Shown here piece after piece: positions 1 through 8,504 of a stretch of DNA of 64,000 nucleotides (within the stretch, counting starts at the first letter, position 1; every line of letters begins with the position of its first letter). A model generated the notes under the pieces. The model ran no database searches and was not told the origin of the DNA. It saw nothing but the letters and a program-made list of their open reading frames with translations. Both the position numbers and the translations under genes were made by a program. Source of the DNA: Hymenobacter sublimis (GTDB lineage Bacteria > Bacteroidota > Bacteroidia > Cytophagales > Hymenobacteraceae); NCBI RefSeq assembly GCF_023101345.1, contig NZ_CP095848.1, positions 1,673,501-1,737,500 on the forward strand, written 5' to 3'.

Positions 1-1
1 T

Positions 2-85
2 GAGCTAGACCACCAGTTGCGCACCCGCGACCAGGAGTTTGGCGAAAAGACTGCCAGCGGCCCCGCCAAGCCCGTCGAGGACTAA
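2..85 (+). CDS. C-terminal fragment of an unidentified protein
   Basis: The window opens inside a reading frame that runs to TAA at 83-85. Only the last 27 residues are visible. They are hydrophilic and charged, with an ELDHQLRTRDQEFGEK segment and a Gly/Ala/Pro-containing tail ending VED, so this is probably a soluble or peripheral C-terminus. No family can be named. A hairpin terminator follows about 30 nt downstream, which supports this being a genuine gene end. Confidence 0.55.
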   Translation, partial: ELDHQLRTRDQEFGEKTASGPAKPVED

Positions 86-117
86 GCACCCGCACCGCCT
101 CATAGGTAGTATACGTC

Positions 118-160
118 ATGCCGGCTGGTTCCTGAATTGGGAGCCAACCGGCATTTTTTT
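118..160 (+). terminator. Rho-independent terminator after the first gene fragment
   Basis: ATGCCGG at 118 pairs with CCGGCAT around 147-153. The imperfect stem extends through TGG/CCA, and a run of seven T follows. It lies just downstream of the TAA at 85. Confidence 0.7.
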
Positions 161-372
161 GCCGATTTGCGCAGGTAAAAGCGGTTTTGGTCGCTGAAAT
201 GACAGAGAAATAAATAAAGTGTGTCCCGTCCCGAATTAGGTTAGCAGCTTTTCCTCCTTTTATCTTTAGAGTCCAATAGTACCGCCAGCGTGCAGTTTAA
301 CGGTAGCTGCCCTGGTTTACTGTCTGGTACCCTCACGCGCTTTCCACACCTTTTCTTCAACTCAACCACTGT

Positions 373-1077
373 ATGAATGCCAAAACTCCTACTCCAGTAG
401 AACACGACGAACAAACGCCAGACCTGAACCACGAGGAAGACGAGCTGTCCTCGGGCAATGGCCGGTTGGCAATCATTGTTGGAATTATTGTGGCCGTGGT
501 GGTGCTGGGTTACGTGCTGCTGCCGGCTCAGGCCACGCGGCGCATCGCCAACGCCATGCCCATTATGGAATTGGGCGAGGCCAGCGTAACCGGCCACCGG
601 GAAAAGGAGGCCGCACCAGCCACCGAAGAGGAAGCCACCACCGAAACCGAAGCCAATGCCGAGGCCGCTACCAAGAAGGCTGCCAGCCGCTCGGCTACTG
701 CTACCCCCGAAACTGCAGCAGCCACTGCCCTAGCAGCTCCCGGCACGGAGGCCGCCACCGAGCCAGTAGCCATTGAGCCGGTACCAGCCGCTCCAGCTGC
801 CCCCGAAGCTGCCCCCGCAACCGTCACCCTGTCGGGCCGGATTCTCGATGAGGAGGGCCAGCCACTGGCCGGAGCCACCGTAATGCTGAAAGGCTCGCGT
901 AAGGTTGCCGGCACCGACGCCAACGGCAACTACAGCATTGAAGTGCCGGCCGGCGACAATACGCTGGTGTATGGTTACGGCGGCTACGAGGACCACGAAG
1001 TGCACGCCCGCAACGGCCAGCCCCAGAACGTTACCCTGGTGCCGCGCGAGGACGCCCCGCGTCGTCGGCGTCGGTAA
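373..1077 (+). CDS. Single-pass membrane protein with a C-terminal carboxypeptidase-regulatory-like domain
   Basis: 234 residues. An acidic, cytoplasm-like N-terminus (1-30) precedes one hydrophobic helix (about 32-52, rich in Ile/Val). A long Ala/Glu/Thr/Pro linker (about 70-150) follows, then a globular domain (about 152-225) beginning VTLSGRILDEEGQPLAGATV, and a terminal run of five Arg. That domain matches the carboxypeptidase D regulatory-like (CarboxypepD_reg) beta-sandwich common in Bacteroidota surface proteins. The gene stands alone between terminators. A TATCTTTA box at 261-268 is a plausible promoter and would leave a leader of about 100 nt. The role is unknown; displaying a beta-sandwich outside the inner membrane is an inference from topology. 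Confidence 0.75.
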   Translation: MNAKTPTPVEHDEQTPDLNHEEDELSSGNGRLAIIVGIIVAVVVLGYVLLPAQATRRIANAMPIMELGEASVTGHREKEAAPATEEEATTETEANAEAATKKAASRSATATPETAAATALAAPGTEAATEPVAIEPVPAAPAAPEAAPATVTLSGRILDEEGQPLAGATVMLKGSRKVAGTDANGNYSIEVPAGDNTLVYGYGGYEDHEVHARNGQPQNVTLVPREDAPRRRRR

Positions 1078-1170
1078 GCGAAGCGTGGCTTCCAGGCAAA
1101 GACATGCAGTTGGCCTAGAGCTTAGGTTGTAGGCATAACGCCACGGTTGCATTCTTCATTGCCGAGCTAA

Positions 1171-1216
1171 AACAACGCGTTATGCTAAGCCCTGCAAGGC
1201 ATAACGCGTTGTTTTT
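1171..1216. terminator. Strong hairpin terminator (15-bp perfect stem)
   Basis: AACAACGCGTTATGC (1171-1185) pairs perfectly with 1199-1213, with a 13-nt loop, and TTT follows. It lies between convergent genes and could act in both directions, because the left arm starts after A-rich sequence. Confidence 0.8.
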
Positions 1217-1257
1217 CGTTTTAAGCTGACCTCATCTATTGTTTACTCAGTTCATTA

Positions 1258-1294
1258 ACAAAAGGCCCCGTCGGATTTCCGGCGGGGCCTTTTT
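1258..1294. terminator. Bidirectional terminator of the permease gene
   Basis: AAAGGCCCCG (1261-1270) pairs with CGGGGCCTTT (1283-1292), with a T run on one side and an A run on the other. It sits 25 nt past the permease stop on the minus strand. Confidence 0.8.
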
Positions 1295-1318
1295 AGTAGT
1301 TTAATCAGCAAGCCGCGG

Positions 1319-2791
1319 CTACTGCGCTGGGGTAGCGGGCGGGCTGCTAGCCAGGCGTTTACCAAACAGAAAATACACCGGTACGCCCAACGCTACCAGC
1401 AGCAAGCCGCGCTGAGCGAACTTAGAGTTTTCGGGGTCCGTGAGCAAAATGAAGCAGAAGGCGGAGGCCAGCACCACGTACAGCAGCGGCACCAGCGGAT
1501 AGCCGAAGGCCCGGTAGGGGCGGGGCGCCTCGGGCCGGGTGCGGCGCAAAATGAAAATGCCGATAATGGTGATGACGTAGAACAGAATCACGGAGAACAT
1601 GACGTAGTTCAGCAGCTCACCATAGGAGCCCGACAGGCACAGCCCGCAGGCCCAGGCACACTGGGCCCACAGCGCCACGCTGGGCACGCCGGCCTTGTTG
1701 AGGCGGCCCATGCCCGAGAAAAACACTCCGTCGCGGGCCATGGCGTAGTACGCCCGCGCCCCCGACATCAGGATGCTGTTGTCGGCGCTGAAGGTGCTGA
1801 TCATAATCAGGACGGCCATGACGTAGGCGCCGGGCGCGCCCAGGATGCTTTCGGCGGCGGCCGTGCCTACCCGCTCGTTGGCGGCGTACATAATGCCGCG
1901 GCCTAGCACGTCGGTAGCATTCGGGTCGCCCTGCAGGGGTAGCACCAGCAGGTACACCACGTTGATCAGGATGTAGAGGGCCGTTACGATGGCCGTACCC
2001 AGGGCCATGCTCAGCACAATAGTGCGCTCGGGCTTCACAATTTCGTCGCCCGAGAAGCCAATATTGTTCCAGGAGTCGGAGCTGAACAGAGAGCCCGTCA
2101 TGGCTAGGCCAATGGCCGTTACCAAGGCCCCCGTGGTTAGCGGCACGCCCTGGCCGGCAGCGTTAAAACTCATGGCCTGCCACACGTTCTGGAAGTTCTG
2201 GCTAACAGCTTCACTGTTAATACCAAACGTTATGCCGCAGAGAATTAGCAGGGCCAGCGCCACCAGCTTGGTGCTCCCGAACACGTTGGCAATCAGCTTG
2301 CCCGAGCGCACGCCCCGGGAGTTGATAAAGGTCAGGAAAACCAGCAGGCCAATGGCCAGCAGCTGTACCGTGGTGAACGTGAAGGAACCAGCTTTCAGAA
2401 GCACATTCGTTTCCGAAAACCAAGGAATCAGGACGCCAGTAAAGCGGGCAAAGGCCACGGCCACGGCCGCAATAACCCCGGTCTGGATTACCAGAAACAG
2501 CGTCCAGCCGTAGAGAAAGGCCACCAGCTTGTTGTAGGCCTCGCGTAGGTACACGTACTGACCGCCCACTCTGGGGAACATAGAGGACAGCTCGCCGTAG
2601 CTTACGGCCCCGGCCAGGGTGATGATGCCCGTCACTAGCCACACGACCAGCATCCAACCCGCCGAGCCCACCAGACGGGCAATGCCCGTGGAGACGATAA
2701 AAATGCCGGAGCCAATCATGCTGCCGGTCACAATCATGACGGCATCAAACAGCGTAATGGCCCGCTGAAAATGACCTTGTTTTTCGGACAT
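1319..2791 (-). CDS. APC-superfamily amino acid permease
   Basis: 490 residues of almost continuous hydrophobic helices, consistent with 12 membrane segments in the inner membrane. The N-terminus carries the helix-1 signature of the amino acid-polyamine-organocation superfamily, with GSMIGSGIF near residues 23-31, where the backbone binds the amino acid carboxylate. A conserved loop, YGELSSMFPRVGGQYVYLRE, lies near 65-85. The length is typical of LAT/SteT-like exchangers. Substrate cannot be read from the sequence; uptake or exchange of neutral amino acids is an inference. The start is the ATG at 2791. The gene is monocistronic and ends at a shared terminator. Confidence 0.88.
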   Translation of the reverse strand: MSEKQGHFQRAITLFDAVMIVTGSMIGSGIFIVSTGIARLVGSAGWMLVVWLVTGIITLAGAVSYGELSSMFPRVGGQYVYLREAYNKLVAFLYGWTLFLVIQTGVIAAVAVAFARFTGVLIPWFSETNVLLKAGSFTFTTVQLLAIGLLVFLTFINSRGVRSGKLIANVFGSTKLVALALLILCGITFGINSEAVSQNFQNVWQAMSFNAAGQGVPLTTGALVTAIGLAMTGSLFSSDSWNNIGFSGDEIVKPERTIVLSMALGTAIVTALYILINVVYLLVLPLQGDPNATDVLGRGIMYAANERVGTAAAESILGAPGAYVMAVLIMISTFSADNSILMSGARAYYAMARDGVFFSGMGRLNKAGVPSVALWAQCAWACGLCLSGSYGELLNYVMFSVILFYVITIIGIFILRRTRPEAPRPYRAFGYPLVPLLYVVLASAFCFILLTDPENSKFAQRGLLLVALGVPVYFLFGKRLASSPPATPAQ

Positions 2792-3080
2792 AAAGGGAGA
2801 GTAGAGAGTGTTTCAGGCCGGAAGATAGAAGATTAGCCCGGAGATAAGGGCACAGGCGCGCTGCCCCGCACCCGGTTTCTGCGTAGACGGCAGGTGCTGT
2901 ATCCCGTTTAGGATAGGGTGAAAACCAGTGCGCGCCAGCTCGGGGGAGCGGGCCAGCGGCAAAGCAGCAAACGTGCCCGGGCCGCGGGCACAGCCTTCCT
3001 TTCAAACCACTACTACCCGAAGTAGGTAGGGTATCTGCCAGTTAGCAATAACTTCCACCGTATGCTCCCGGCCAAACCCC

Positions 3081-3088
3081 TATTTTTG
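3081..3088 (+). promoter_or_regulatory. -7 box TATTTTTG
   Basis: Exact match to the Bacteroidota sigma-A -7 consensus TAnnTTTG, 26 nt before the ATG at 3115. No clear -33 TTG was seen at the usual distance. The rest of the 323-nt gap (2792-3114) holds only a weak TATCTTCC on the minus strand for the permease. Confidence 0.6.
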
Positions 3089-3114
3089 CCGGCCCGCCAC
3101 CCTGAGTTTCCTGC

Positions 3115-5856
3115 ATGTCGCAACGAGTACTGGTCTTTTTAACGGGTTTGCTGCTGCTCACGGCGCTGGGCTCCTACGTGTATTACCGCCGCACAGTGGC
3201 GCGCGTACCCGTGGACCCCTGGGCCCTGGTGCCCGACGATGCCGTGCTCGTAACCGTTACCCGCGACCATCCTACCCTGGTGCGCCACCTGAAGGAAACC
3301 CAGCTTTGGGACAACCTGACGGCCGTGCGCTACTTCCAGCAGATGGAAGACAACCTGGCCCTGGCCGACAGCCTGACCGGGGGACGCAACGTGGTGCTGC
3401 GTTTTTTAGGCCGAAAGCGGGTCCTGACGTCCCTGCACGTCACCAGTCCCGGCCGCTTCGATATCCTGTTTCAGGTGCCCATTGGGAGCGTGCGCGAGTA
3501 TCGGCAGGTGCGCAGCCTAGTGGAGGGCTTGAGCCGCGACCCGCGCTTCCTGGTAACTACCCGCGACTACCTCGATGAGGTGTTGACCGAGGTGCGGCCC
3601 CGCTCCGGCGGGGAAGGCGTAACCATGCTCAACTACCGCAACCACTTGCTGATCAGTGCCAACCCAGTACTGGTGGAAGCTGTGGCCCGCCGCCTCGAAA
3701 ACCTGGATGCTCCTACCGTGGCGGCCGAGTTTCAGAGCACCGACTACTTCCAGCTCCGCGACGTAGATGCCACCTTGCTACTTAACCAGCGGCGGCTACC
3801 CCAGCTCATGAACGTGTTCTTTCGGCAGGAGCTGGGCACCGAAATAGCCGCCGTGGCCAGCTTGGCCCGCAACGAGATGACTCAGCTCAAGCTGGCCGGC
3901 AACAAAGTCGTACTCAACGGTTTTGCCAACCCCGAAACCGCCCGCGACGCCCTGCACCAGCGGCTAGTAGGCCAGCCCGCCCAGCGCCTGCGCATGGCCG
4001 AAGTGCTACCCCTGCGTACGGCCCTCGTGGTGCACCTGGGGTTGGGCCCGGCGGCAGTTCTGCGCGGCTCTCGCCCGCCCCTCACGCTTACTGACTCGCT
4101 GGCGCCGGCCGTGCAGCCTCTGTTAGACTGCCTCACGACCCAGCTCAGCCAGGAAGTGGCCCTGTGTTACCTGGCTACGGCCTCGGCCCGGGCACGGCCG
4201 GGCAAGCTGGCGGTAGCCTACACGGCCAACCCTGGGAAAATAGGTCTGCTGCTGGGCCAGCTGCGGCGAGCCGTGGGAGCCAGTCCGGCCTTTGGGCGGG
4301 TGGGGCCGTATCAGCTGCACCAAACTGGCGTGCCGGAGCTACCGCAGCTGCTGCTGGGTTCCTTGTTCAAGGGGTTTGGGCCGCAGCCGGTGGTAGCGCA
4401 GGTGGGCAATTACGTAGCCTTCGGCGACGATGAGCCGGCCCTGCGCCAGTGGCTAACGGATATAGCCGCCGGAGAGGTTTGGAGCCGCTCGCCTACCCAG
4501 GTAGCCTTCCTGCAGGATACCCAGCCCCTGGCCCGACTAAGCGTGATGCTGGACACACGCAACTGCTGGAACCTGCTGCTGCGCGGCTTACAGGAGGAGC
4601 GCCGGGCCGGCTTGCTGCGCAACGAAAGCCTATTCAAACGCTTCCCCCAAATTGCCATGCAGTGGGTGCCAGCGGCCAACGAGCGGGAAGCTGGGGCCCA
4701 GTATTTCACCCAATTTGTGCTCCGCCACCCGGCCGTGGGGCCCGCCGTGGCCCGCCCCCAGAACCCCAACGGCACCGGCAGCGTGCTCGATTTTAAGCTA
4801 CCGCTCAGCTCCTCCCCCGAACTTGTAACTGTGGCCGGTGCCAAGCTGCCGGGTGTGCTGGTGCAGGATACGGCGCGGGTGCTTCACTACGTCACCCCCG
4901 ACAACGTGGTGGCCTGGTCTGACTCCTTGCCCGGACCGGTGGTAGGGCCCATCTACCGTCTGCCCGGTGGCACGGGGGTGTTGCTGGCTACCCCCAGCCA
5001 GCTGTTTCAGTACAACAGCAGCGGGCAGGTGCAGCCCAACTTCCCCCTAAATCTGCCGGATACCGTGCGGGCTACCTCCCTGAGTATTTCGCCGCCCGGC
5101 GGCGGGGTAGCGCGGCGCCTGCTGGTAGCTGGGGCCAGCGGCAACTTGTTTCTGTATGATACGCAGGGCCGGGCCTACCCCGGCTGGCAACCCAAGCAAC
5201 TGGAGTTCCGGCTGGCAGGTCCGCCTCAGTACCTGACAGTGGATGGGCGCGACGTAGTGGTGGTACTGCTGGAAAATGGCTACGTGTATGCTTTCGACCA
5301 GGCCGGAGCGTCCTATCCTGGTTTTCCCATTAGCATGGGCGCGCGCCTGGGCAGCGGCGTGCTCGTGGAAACCGGCGCCACCTTCAGCCGCACGCGCCTC
5401 ACGGTGGTTAGCCAGCGCGGCGAGCGGGTCAGCTTCAACCTAAGCGGCGACATATTGGCCCGGGCCCGGGTGGCTACCTGGAGCCGCACCTCTCAGTTCC
5501 GATTGGTGCCTGATCAGGAACAGCGCTCCTACGTGGTGGTGCGCGAAGATGGGGGGCAGCTAACGCTGTTTAGCCCCTCCGGTCAGCAGGTGCTTAGCCA
5601 GCGCTTTATCACCTCGGCGCCGCGCTCGGTGCAATTTTTTAGCTTCGGACCGGGGCGGCAGGTATATGCCCTCACCGAAACGGGCCCCGGCAAGGCCTAC
5701 CTCTACGACGCCCGCGCCCGCCTGGTCGGCGGTCAGCCCTTCGATAGCAGCGCCCCCCAAATTGCTCTCACCCACGACCCCGCCACCGGCCTCTACCACC
5801 TCTTCCGGGTAGTCGGCAACGAACTGCGCCGCACCGACGTGCGACTGGCGCAGTAG
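3115..5856 (+). CDS. Membrane-anchored DUF3352-like protein with C-terminal beta-propeller
   Basis: 913 residues. One N-terminal hydrophobic segment (about 5-24) could be an anchor or an uncleaved signal. The next part starts VPDDAVLVTVTRD and resembles DUF3352-type proteins. The last third is repetitive: units near residues 630, 678 and 723 share a Y/F-x-x-x-G-x-x-x-PGFP-like pattern (LFQYNSSGQVQPNFPLNL, LFLYDTQGRAYPGW, YAFDQAGASYPGFPI), as in PQQ/WD-type propeller blades. The protein is probably exported and anchored in the periplasm, but its function is unknown. It has its own -7 box and ends at a large palindrome shared with convergent corA. Confidence 0.7.
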   Translation: MSQRVLVFLTGLLLLTALGSYVYYRRTVARVPVDPWALVPDDAVLVTVTRDHPTLVRHLKETQLWDNLTAVRYFQQMEDNLALADSLTGGRNVVLRFLGRKRVLTSLHVTSPGRFDILFQVPIGSVREYRQVRSLVEGLSRDPRFLVTTRDYLDEVLTEVRPRSGGEGVTMLNYRNHLLISANPVLVEAVARRLENLDAPTVAAEFQSTDYFQLRDVDATLLLNQRRLPQLMNVFFRQELGTEIAAVASLARNEMTQLKLAGNKVVLNGFANPETARDALHQRLVGQPAQRLRMAEVLPLRTALVVHLGLGPAAVLRGSRPPLTLTDSLAPAVQPLLDCLTTQLSQEVALCYLATASARARPGKLAVAYTANPGKIGLLLGQLRRAVGASPAFGRVGPYQLHQTGVPELPQLLLGSLFKGFGPQPVVAQVGNYVAFGDDEPALRQWLTDIAAGEVWSRSPTQVAFLQDTQPLARLSVMLDTRNCWNLLLRGLQEERRAGLLRNESLFKRFPQIAMQWVPAANEREAGAQYFTQFVLRHPAVGPAVARPQNPNGTGSVLDFKLPLSSSPELVTVAGAKLPGVLVQDTARVLHYVTPDNVVAWSDSLPGPVVGPIYRLPGGTGVLLATPSQLFQYNSSGQVQPNFPLNLPDTVRATSLSISPPGGGVARRLLVAGASGNLFLYDTQGRAYPGWQPKQLEFRLAGPPQYLTVDGRDVVVVLLENGYVYAFDQAGASYPGFPISMGARLGSGVLVETGATFSRTRLTVVSQRGERVSFNLSGDILARARVATWSRTSQFRLVPDQEQRSYVVVREDGGQLTLFSPSGQQVLSQRFITSAPRSVQFFSFGPGRQVYALTETGPGKAYLYDARARLVGGQPFDSSAPQIALTHDPATGLYHLFRVVGNELRRTDVRLAQ

Positions 5857-6018
5857 GTGGTGATTCAGTAACTTAGCGAATTAGTAGTTGGGTAGGGGAA
5901 TAAAAGTGATTCAGTGATTTACTAAATAAACCCGTCTGTCATCCTGAGCAGAGCGCAGGATGACAGACGGGTTTCACTCACCTACCCAGCCACCAATTCA
6001 CTAACTCGATAATCACCG
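5857..6018. repeat. Nested intergenic inverted repeat with 19-bp perfect core hairpin
   Basis: The core arms 5928-5946 and 5956-5974 are perfectly complementary over 19 bp with a 9-nt loop. They contain CTGTCATCCTG...CAGGATGACAG and end in TTT, so the core should terminate both convergent genes. Outer flanks are also complementary with mismatches: 5859-5897 against about 5978-6018 (GTGATT...GGGTAGG on both arms). The outer arms reach the stop codons of both flanking genes. Confidence 0.8.
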
Positions 6019-7221
6019 CTTAGTTAACCAGCCTTTGCGGTAGAAATAGGTGAGCTGCCCAATGACAATTAGGGCTAGTACGGCCAGCAGGACGGGGTAG
6101 CCCCAAGGGCTGTAGAGTTCCGGCATGTTGAGGTAGTTGACGCGGCCATCGGGGGCTTCGCGCTGGAAGTTCATGCCGTAAAGGCCCACCACAAAGCTGA
6201 GCGGAATGAAGATACTGCTGATAATAGTCAGCACTTTCATGACCTCGTTGGCCCGGTTGCTCTGGTCCGACATATACAGGTCAATCAGGCTGCTGACGGT
6301 TTCGCGGTAGCTTTCAGCTAGGTCCAGGGCTTGGATGGCGTGGTCGTAGCAGTCCTTGAAAAACACCTTGATTTCCTCCGGAATTTCCTCGTCGGGTAGG
6401 CGCAGCAGTTCGGCAATCTTGTCGCGTTCTGGGTACACCAGGCGGCGGAACCGGACGATATCCTTCTTGATATGCAGAATCCGGTTTAGCACCCGCCGGT
6501 CGGAATTACCCTGGAAAATGCGCTCCTCCAGAACCTCCAGGTAGTCGCCGATGGCGGCCATGGTGGGGTAGTAGTGGTCAAGAACGACGTCGGTGAGGGC
6601 GTAGGCCAGGTACAGCGAACTGCGCTTGCGGATGGTGCTGCGGCTGGAGCGTAGGCGCTGGCGCACGGCCTCCAGGCAGTCCTCGTAATCATCCTGAAAG
6701 GTGAGCACATAGTTGGGGCCGGTGAAGATGGACAGCTGATCGTCGTCGATGTCGAGCAGGCGGGTGAACTCCGTCATGCGCGAAACCAGGAACAGCCCGT
6801 CCTCGGTTTCCTCCACTTTCGCCCGTTGGTAGTCGCCCAGCACGTCCTCCATTTGCAGGGGGTGGATGCGAAAATCCTCCTGAAACCGCTGCATCAGGGC
6901 CAGGTCGTCGTAGCCACGCACGTCAATCCAGTGCCGCCGCTCGGGGTGCTGGCGGAAGTAGGTCAGCAGGTGGCCGTAGTCGTGATATTCCCGCTCCTCT
7001 AGGAAATCATCGCCGTAGGAAATTAAAAACAGCCGGGGTTTCAGAGAATCCTCGCGGATAACCAGTGTGCCAGGGCGCTGGCCTACCCCTTGTTGCCGGG
7101 CCTGGCGCGTAGCGTCATGGTCGGCGATGCCGCGGGAGTGGAGCTGCTCGTCCTCCTCTTCCGGCAAGGGCAGAACGGGCGGCGGGGTAGCAGTAAGGGG
7201 AGTAGAGTCGGAGGCAGACAT
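6013..7221 (-). CDS. corA: Magnesium/cobalt transporter CorA
   Basis: 402 residues from the ATG at 7221; an in-frame TTG at 7233 is a weaker start. The family organisation is clear: a cytoplasmic alpha/beta and helical funnel for most of the length, then two C-terminal membrane helices (about 330-350 and 375-395). The signature YGMN lies at about 348-351, just after the first helix, and forms the ion selectivity mouth. The basic tail GWLTKR is typical. It mediates Mg2+ (also Co2+/Ni2+) uptake as a pentamer in the inner membrane. The acidic, proline-rich N-terminal extension (about 1-50) is longer than in minimal CorA proteins. The gene is divergent from the transferase gene at 7431 and convergent with the propeller gene. 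Confidence 0.93.
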   Translation of the reverse strand: MSASDSTPLTATPPPVLPLPEEEDEQLHSRGIADHDATRQARQQGVGQRPGTLVIREDSLKPRLFLISYGDDFLEEREYHDYGHLLTYFRQHPERRHWIDVRGYDDLALMQRFQEDFRIHPLQMEDVLGDYQRAKVEETEDGLFLVSRMTEFTRLLDIDDDQLSIFTGPNYVLTFQDDYEDCLEAVRQRLRSSRSTIRKRSSLYLAYALTDVVLDHYYPTMAAIGDYLEVLEERIFQGNSDRRVLNRILHIKKDIVRFRRLVYPERDKIAELLRLPDEEIPEEIKVFFKDCYDHAIQALDLAESYRETVSSLIDLYMSDQSNRANEVMKVLTIISSIFIPLSFVVGLYGMNFQREAPDGRVNYLNMPELYSPWGYPVLLAVLALIVIGQLTYFYRKGWLTKR

Positions 7222-7430
7222 TATCAGAAACAAGCAACCAATTGTGGAGGCAGTTTACGGCATTCACACCAAAAAAGCTCGGCCTGGCGTAAGGTAGCTG
7301 GCAACTGGTGGGCGCGGACGCAACGTGCCAATTTCCTATTCTGCGCACTATGGCCCGGTAGGCAGGCTTGTTCCGTGGCTGTTTCCAGCGAAAAATCCTC
7401 GTACTTTCGCCCGCTGCTTTGCCCTTACCC

Positions 7431-8444
7431 GTGCCGCCTTTGCATTCACCTGCTGCCTCCACTCGTCTGTGGCCGCTGCCCGCTGGCGGCGGGCAGTACG
7501 CGGTTAGGCTGCGGCTGGAAGCGGGAGCAGCGCCAACGCTACCCCTGGCTTATTCGCCCTGGCTTTACTTTACGCCGGCTCATCTGGCCCTCCAGAATTC
7601 TCCCGGCAGCCAGCTGCATTTTTTTCTGGAAGACGTAGCCATCGGCCAAACCGTAGCCCAGCTTTCGGTGTTCGAGGCGGAAGACCAAATGATGGCCCGC
7701 AGCCCCTGGCAAGCTCCTTTCGGGGCCGTGCAAGCCGCCGACGGGCTGCCCGATGCGGTGTTGCGAGCTTTTCTGGAGGTAGTGCAGGAGCAGCTGGTGG
7801 AGCGCGGCATTCGGCACTTCACGCTGCGGCCCCACGCCTTTGCCTATCACCCGCGGGCCAGCGCTCAGCTTACCCATGTGCTGACCCAGCTGGGCTACAC
7901 GGTGGAGCTAGCCGAGGTAAACATGCACTTGCCCGTAACCCAGAGCTACCGGGCGGGTTTGCACCCCTCGGAGCGGCGGCGCCTGCTAAAGTGCGAGCGG
8001 CACGGTTTGCGCTTTGAGCAGGAGCCCCCGTTGTTGCTGCCGCTAGCCTACGAGTTTTTGCGCCGTTGCCGGGAAGAAAAGGGTCAGACCTTGTCTATGC
8101 CCCTGGAGCGGCTGCAAGAGCTATTCCAGAAGTTTCCGCGAAACCATTTCCTGTTTTCGGTGCGGGATGCCCAGGGCGAGTGGGCGGCCCTGACGGTGGC
8201 CATTCAGGTAAGCCCCGCGGTGCTCTATAACTTCTATCCGGCCAGTCCGGTAGCGTATAATTCCCTGAGCCCGGTAGTGCTGCTCAACGCTGGCCTGCAC
8301 GCATTCAGCCAGGCCAGCGGCATGCGGCTGCTGGACCTGGGCACTTCCACTCTACCCACCGGCCTAAATCAGTCGTTGCTGCAGTTTAAGCGCCACCTGG
8401 GCGGCGTAGCTAGCCTCAAGCTGACGTTTACCAAGGCCCTGTAA
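7431..8444 (+). CDS. GNAT/FemAB-like acyltransferase of the surface-glycan group
   Basis: About 337 residues from a GTG at 7431. An ATG at 7368 is in frame but lies upstream of the best promoter box (TACTTTCG at 7402-7409), so the GTG is preferred. The C-terminal half has the pattern of FemAB-like GNAT proteins: a basic YRAGLHPSERRRLLKCE segment, a substrate-like core, then LLDLGTSTLPTGLNQSLLQFKRHLGG near the end, resembling the acyl-donor loop. No membrane segment is visible, so it should be cytosolic. It may transfer an aminoacyl or acyl group to a glycan or lipid precursor. This is inferred from family and from its place upstream of a flippase and a glycosyltransferase. Confidence 0.65.
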   Translation: MPPLHSPAASTRLWPLPAGGGQYAVRLRLEAGAAPTLPLAYSPWLYFTPAHLALQNSPGSQLHFFLEDVAIGQTVAQLSVFEAEDQMMARSPWQAPFGAVQAADGLPDAVLRAFLEVVQEQLVERGIRHFTLRPHAFAYHPRASAQLTHVLTQLGYTVELAEVNMHLPVTQSYRAGLHPSERRRLLKCERHGLRFEQEPPLLLPLAYEFLRRCREEKGQTLSMPLERLQELFQKFPRNHFLFSVRDAQGEWAALTVAIQVSPAVLYNFYPASPVAYNSLSPVVLLNAGLHAFSQASGMRLLDLGTSTLPTGLNQSLLQFKRHLGGVASLKLTFTKAL

Positions 8445-8491
8445 AGTACCGGGGCGTGCCGGCCGGTAGTAAGCCGCGCCGCCGGAGCGCG

Positions 8492-8499
8492 TAACTTGC
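8492..8499 (+). promoter_or_regulatory. -7 box TAACTTGC immediately upstream of the flippase ATG
   Basis: The box ends 5 nt before the ATG at 8505 (GGGCC between). The same arrangement, CTTGCGGGCCATG, recurs at 12868-12880. It suggests a leaderless transcript. Confidence 0.5.
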
Positions 8500-8504
8500 G
8501 GGCC

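Noticed and set aside
2745..3005. 86-codon minus-strand frame upstream of the permease
   Set aside because: It overlaps the permease start in another frame and has no recognisable features.
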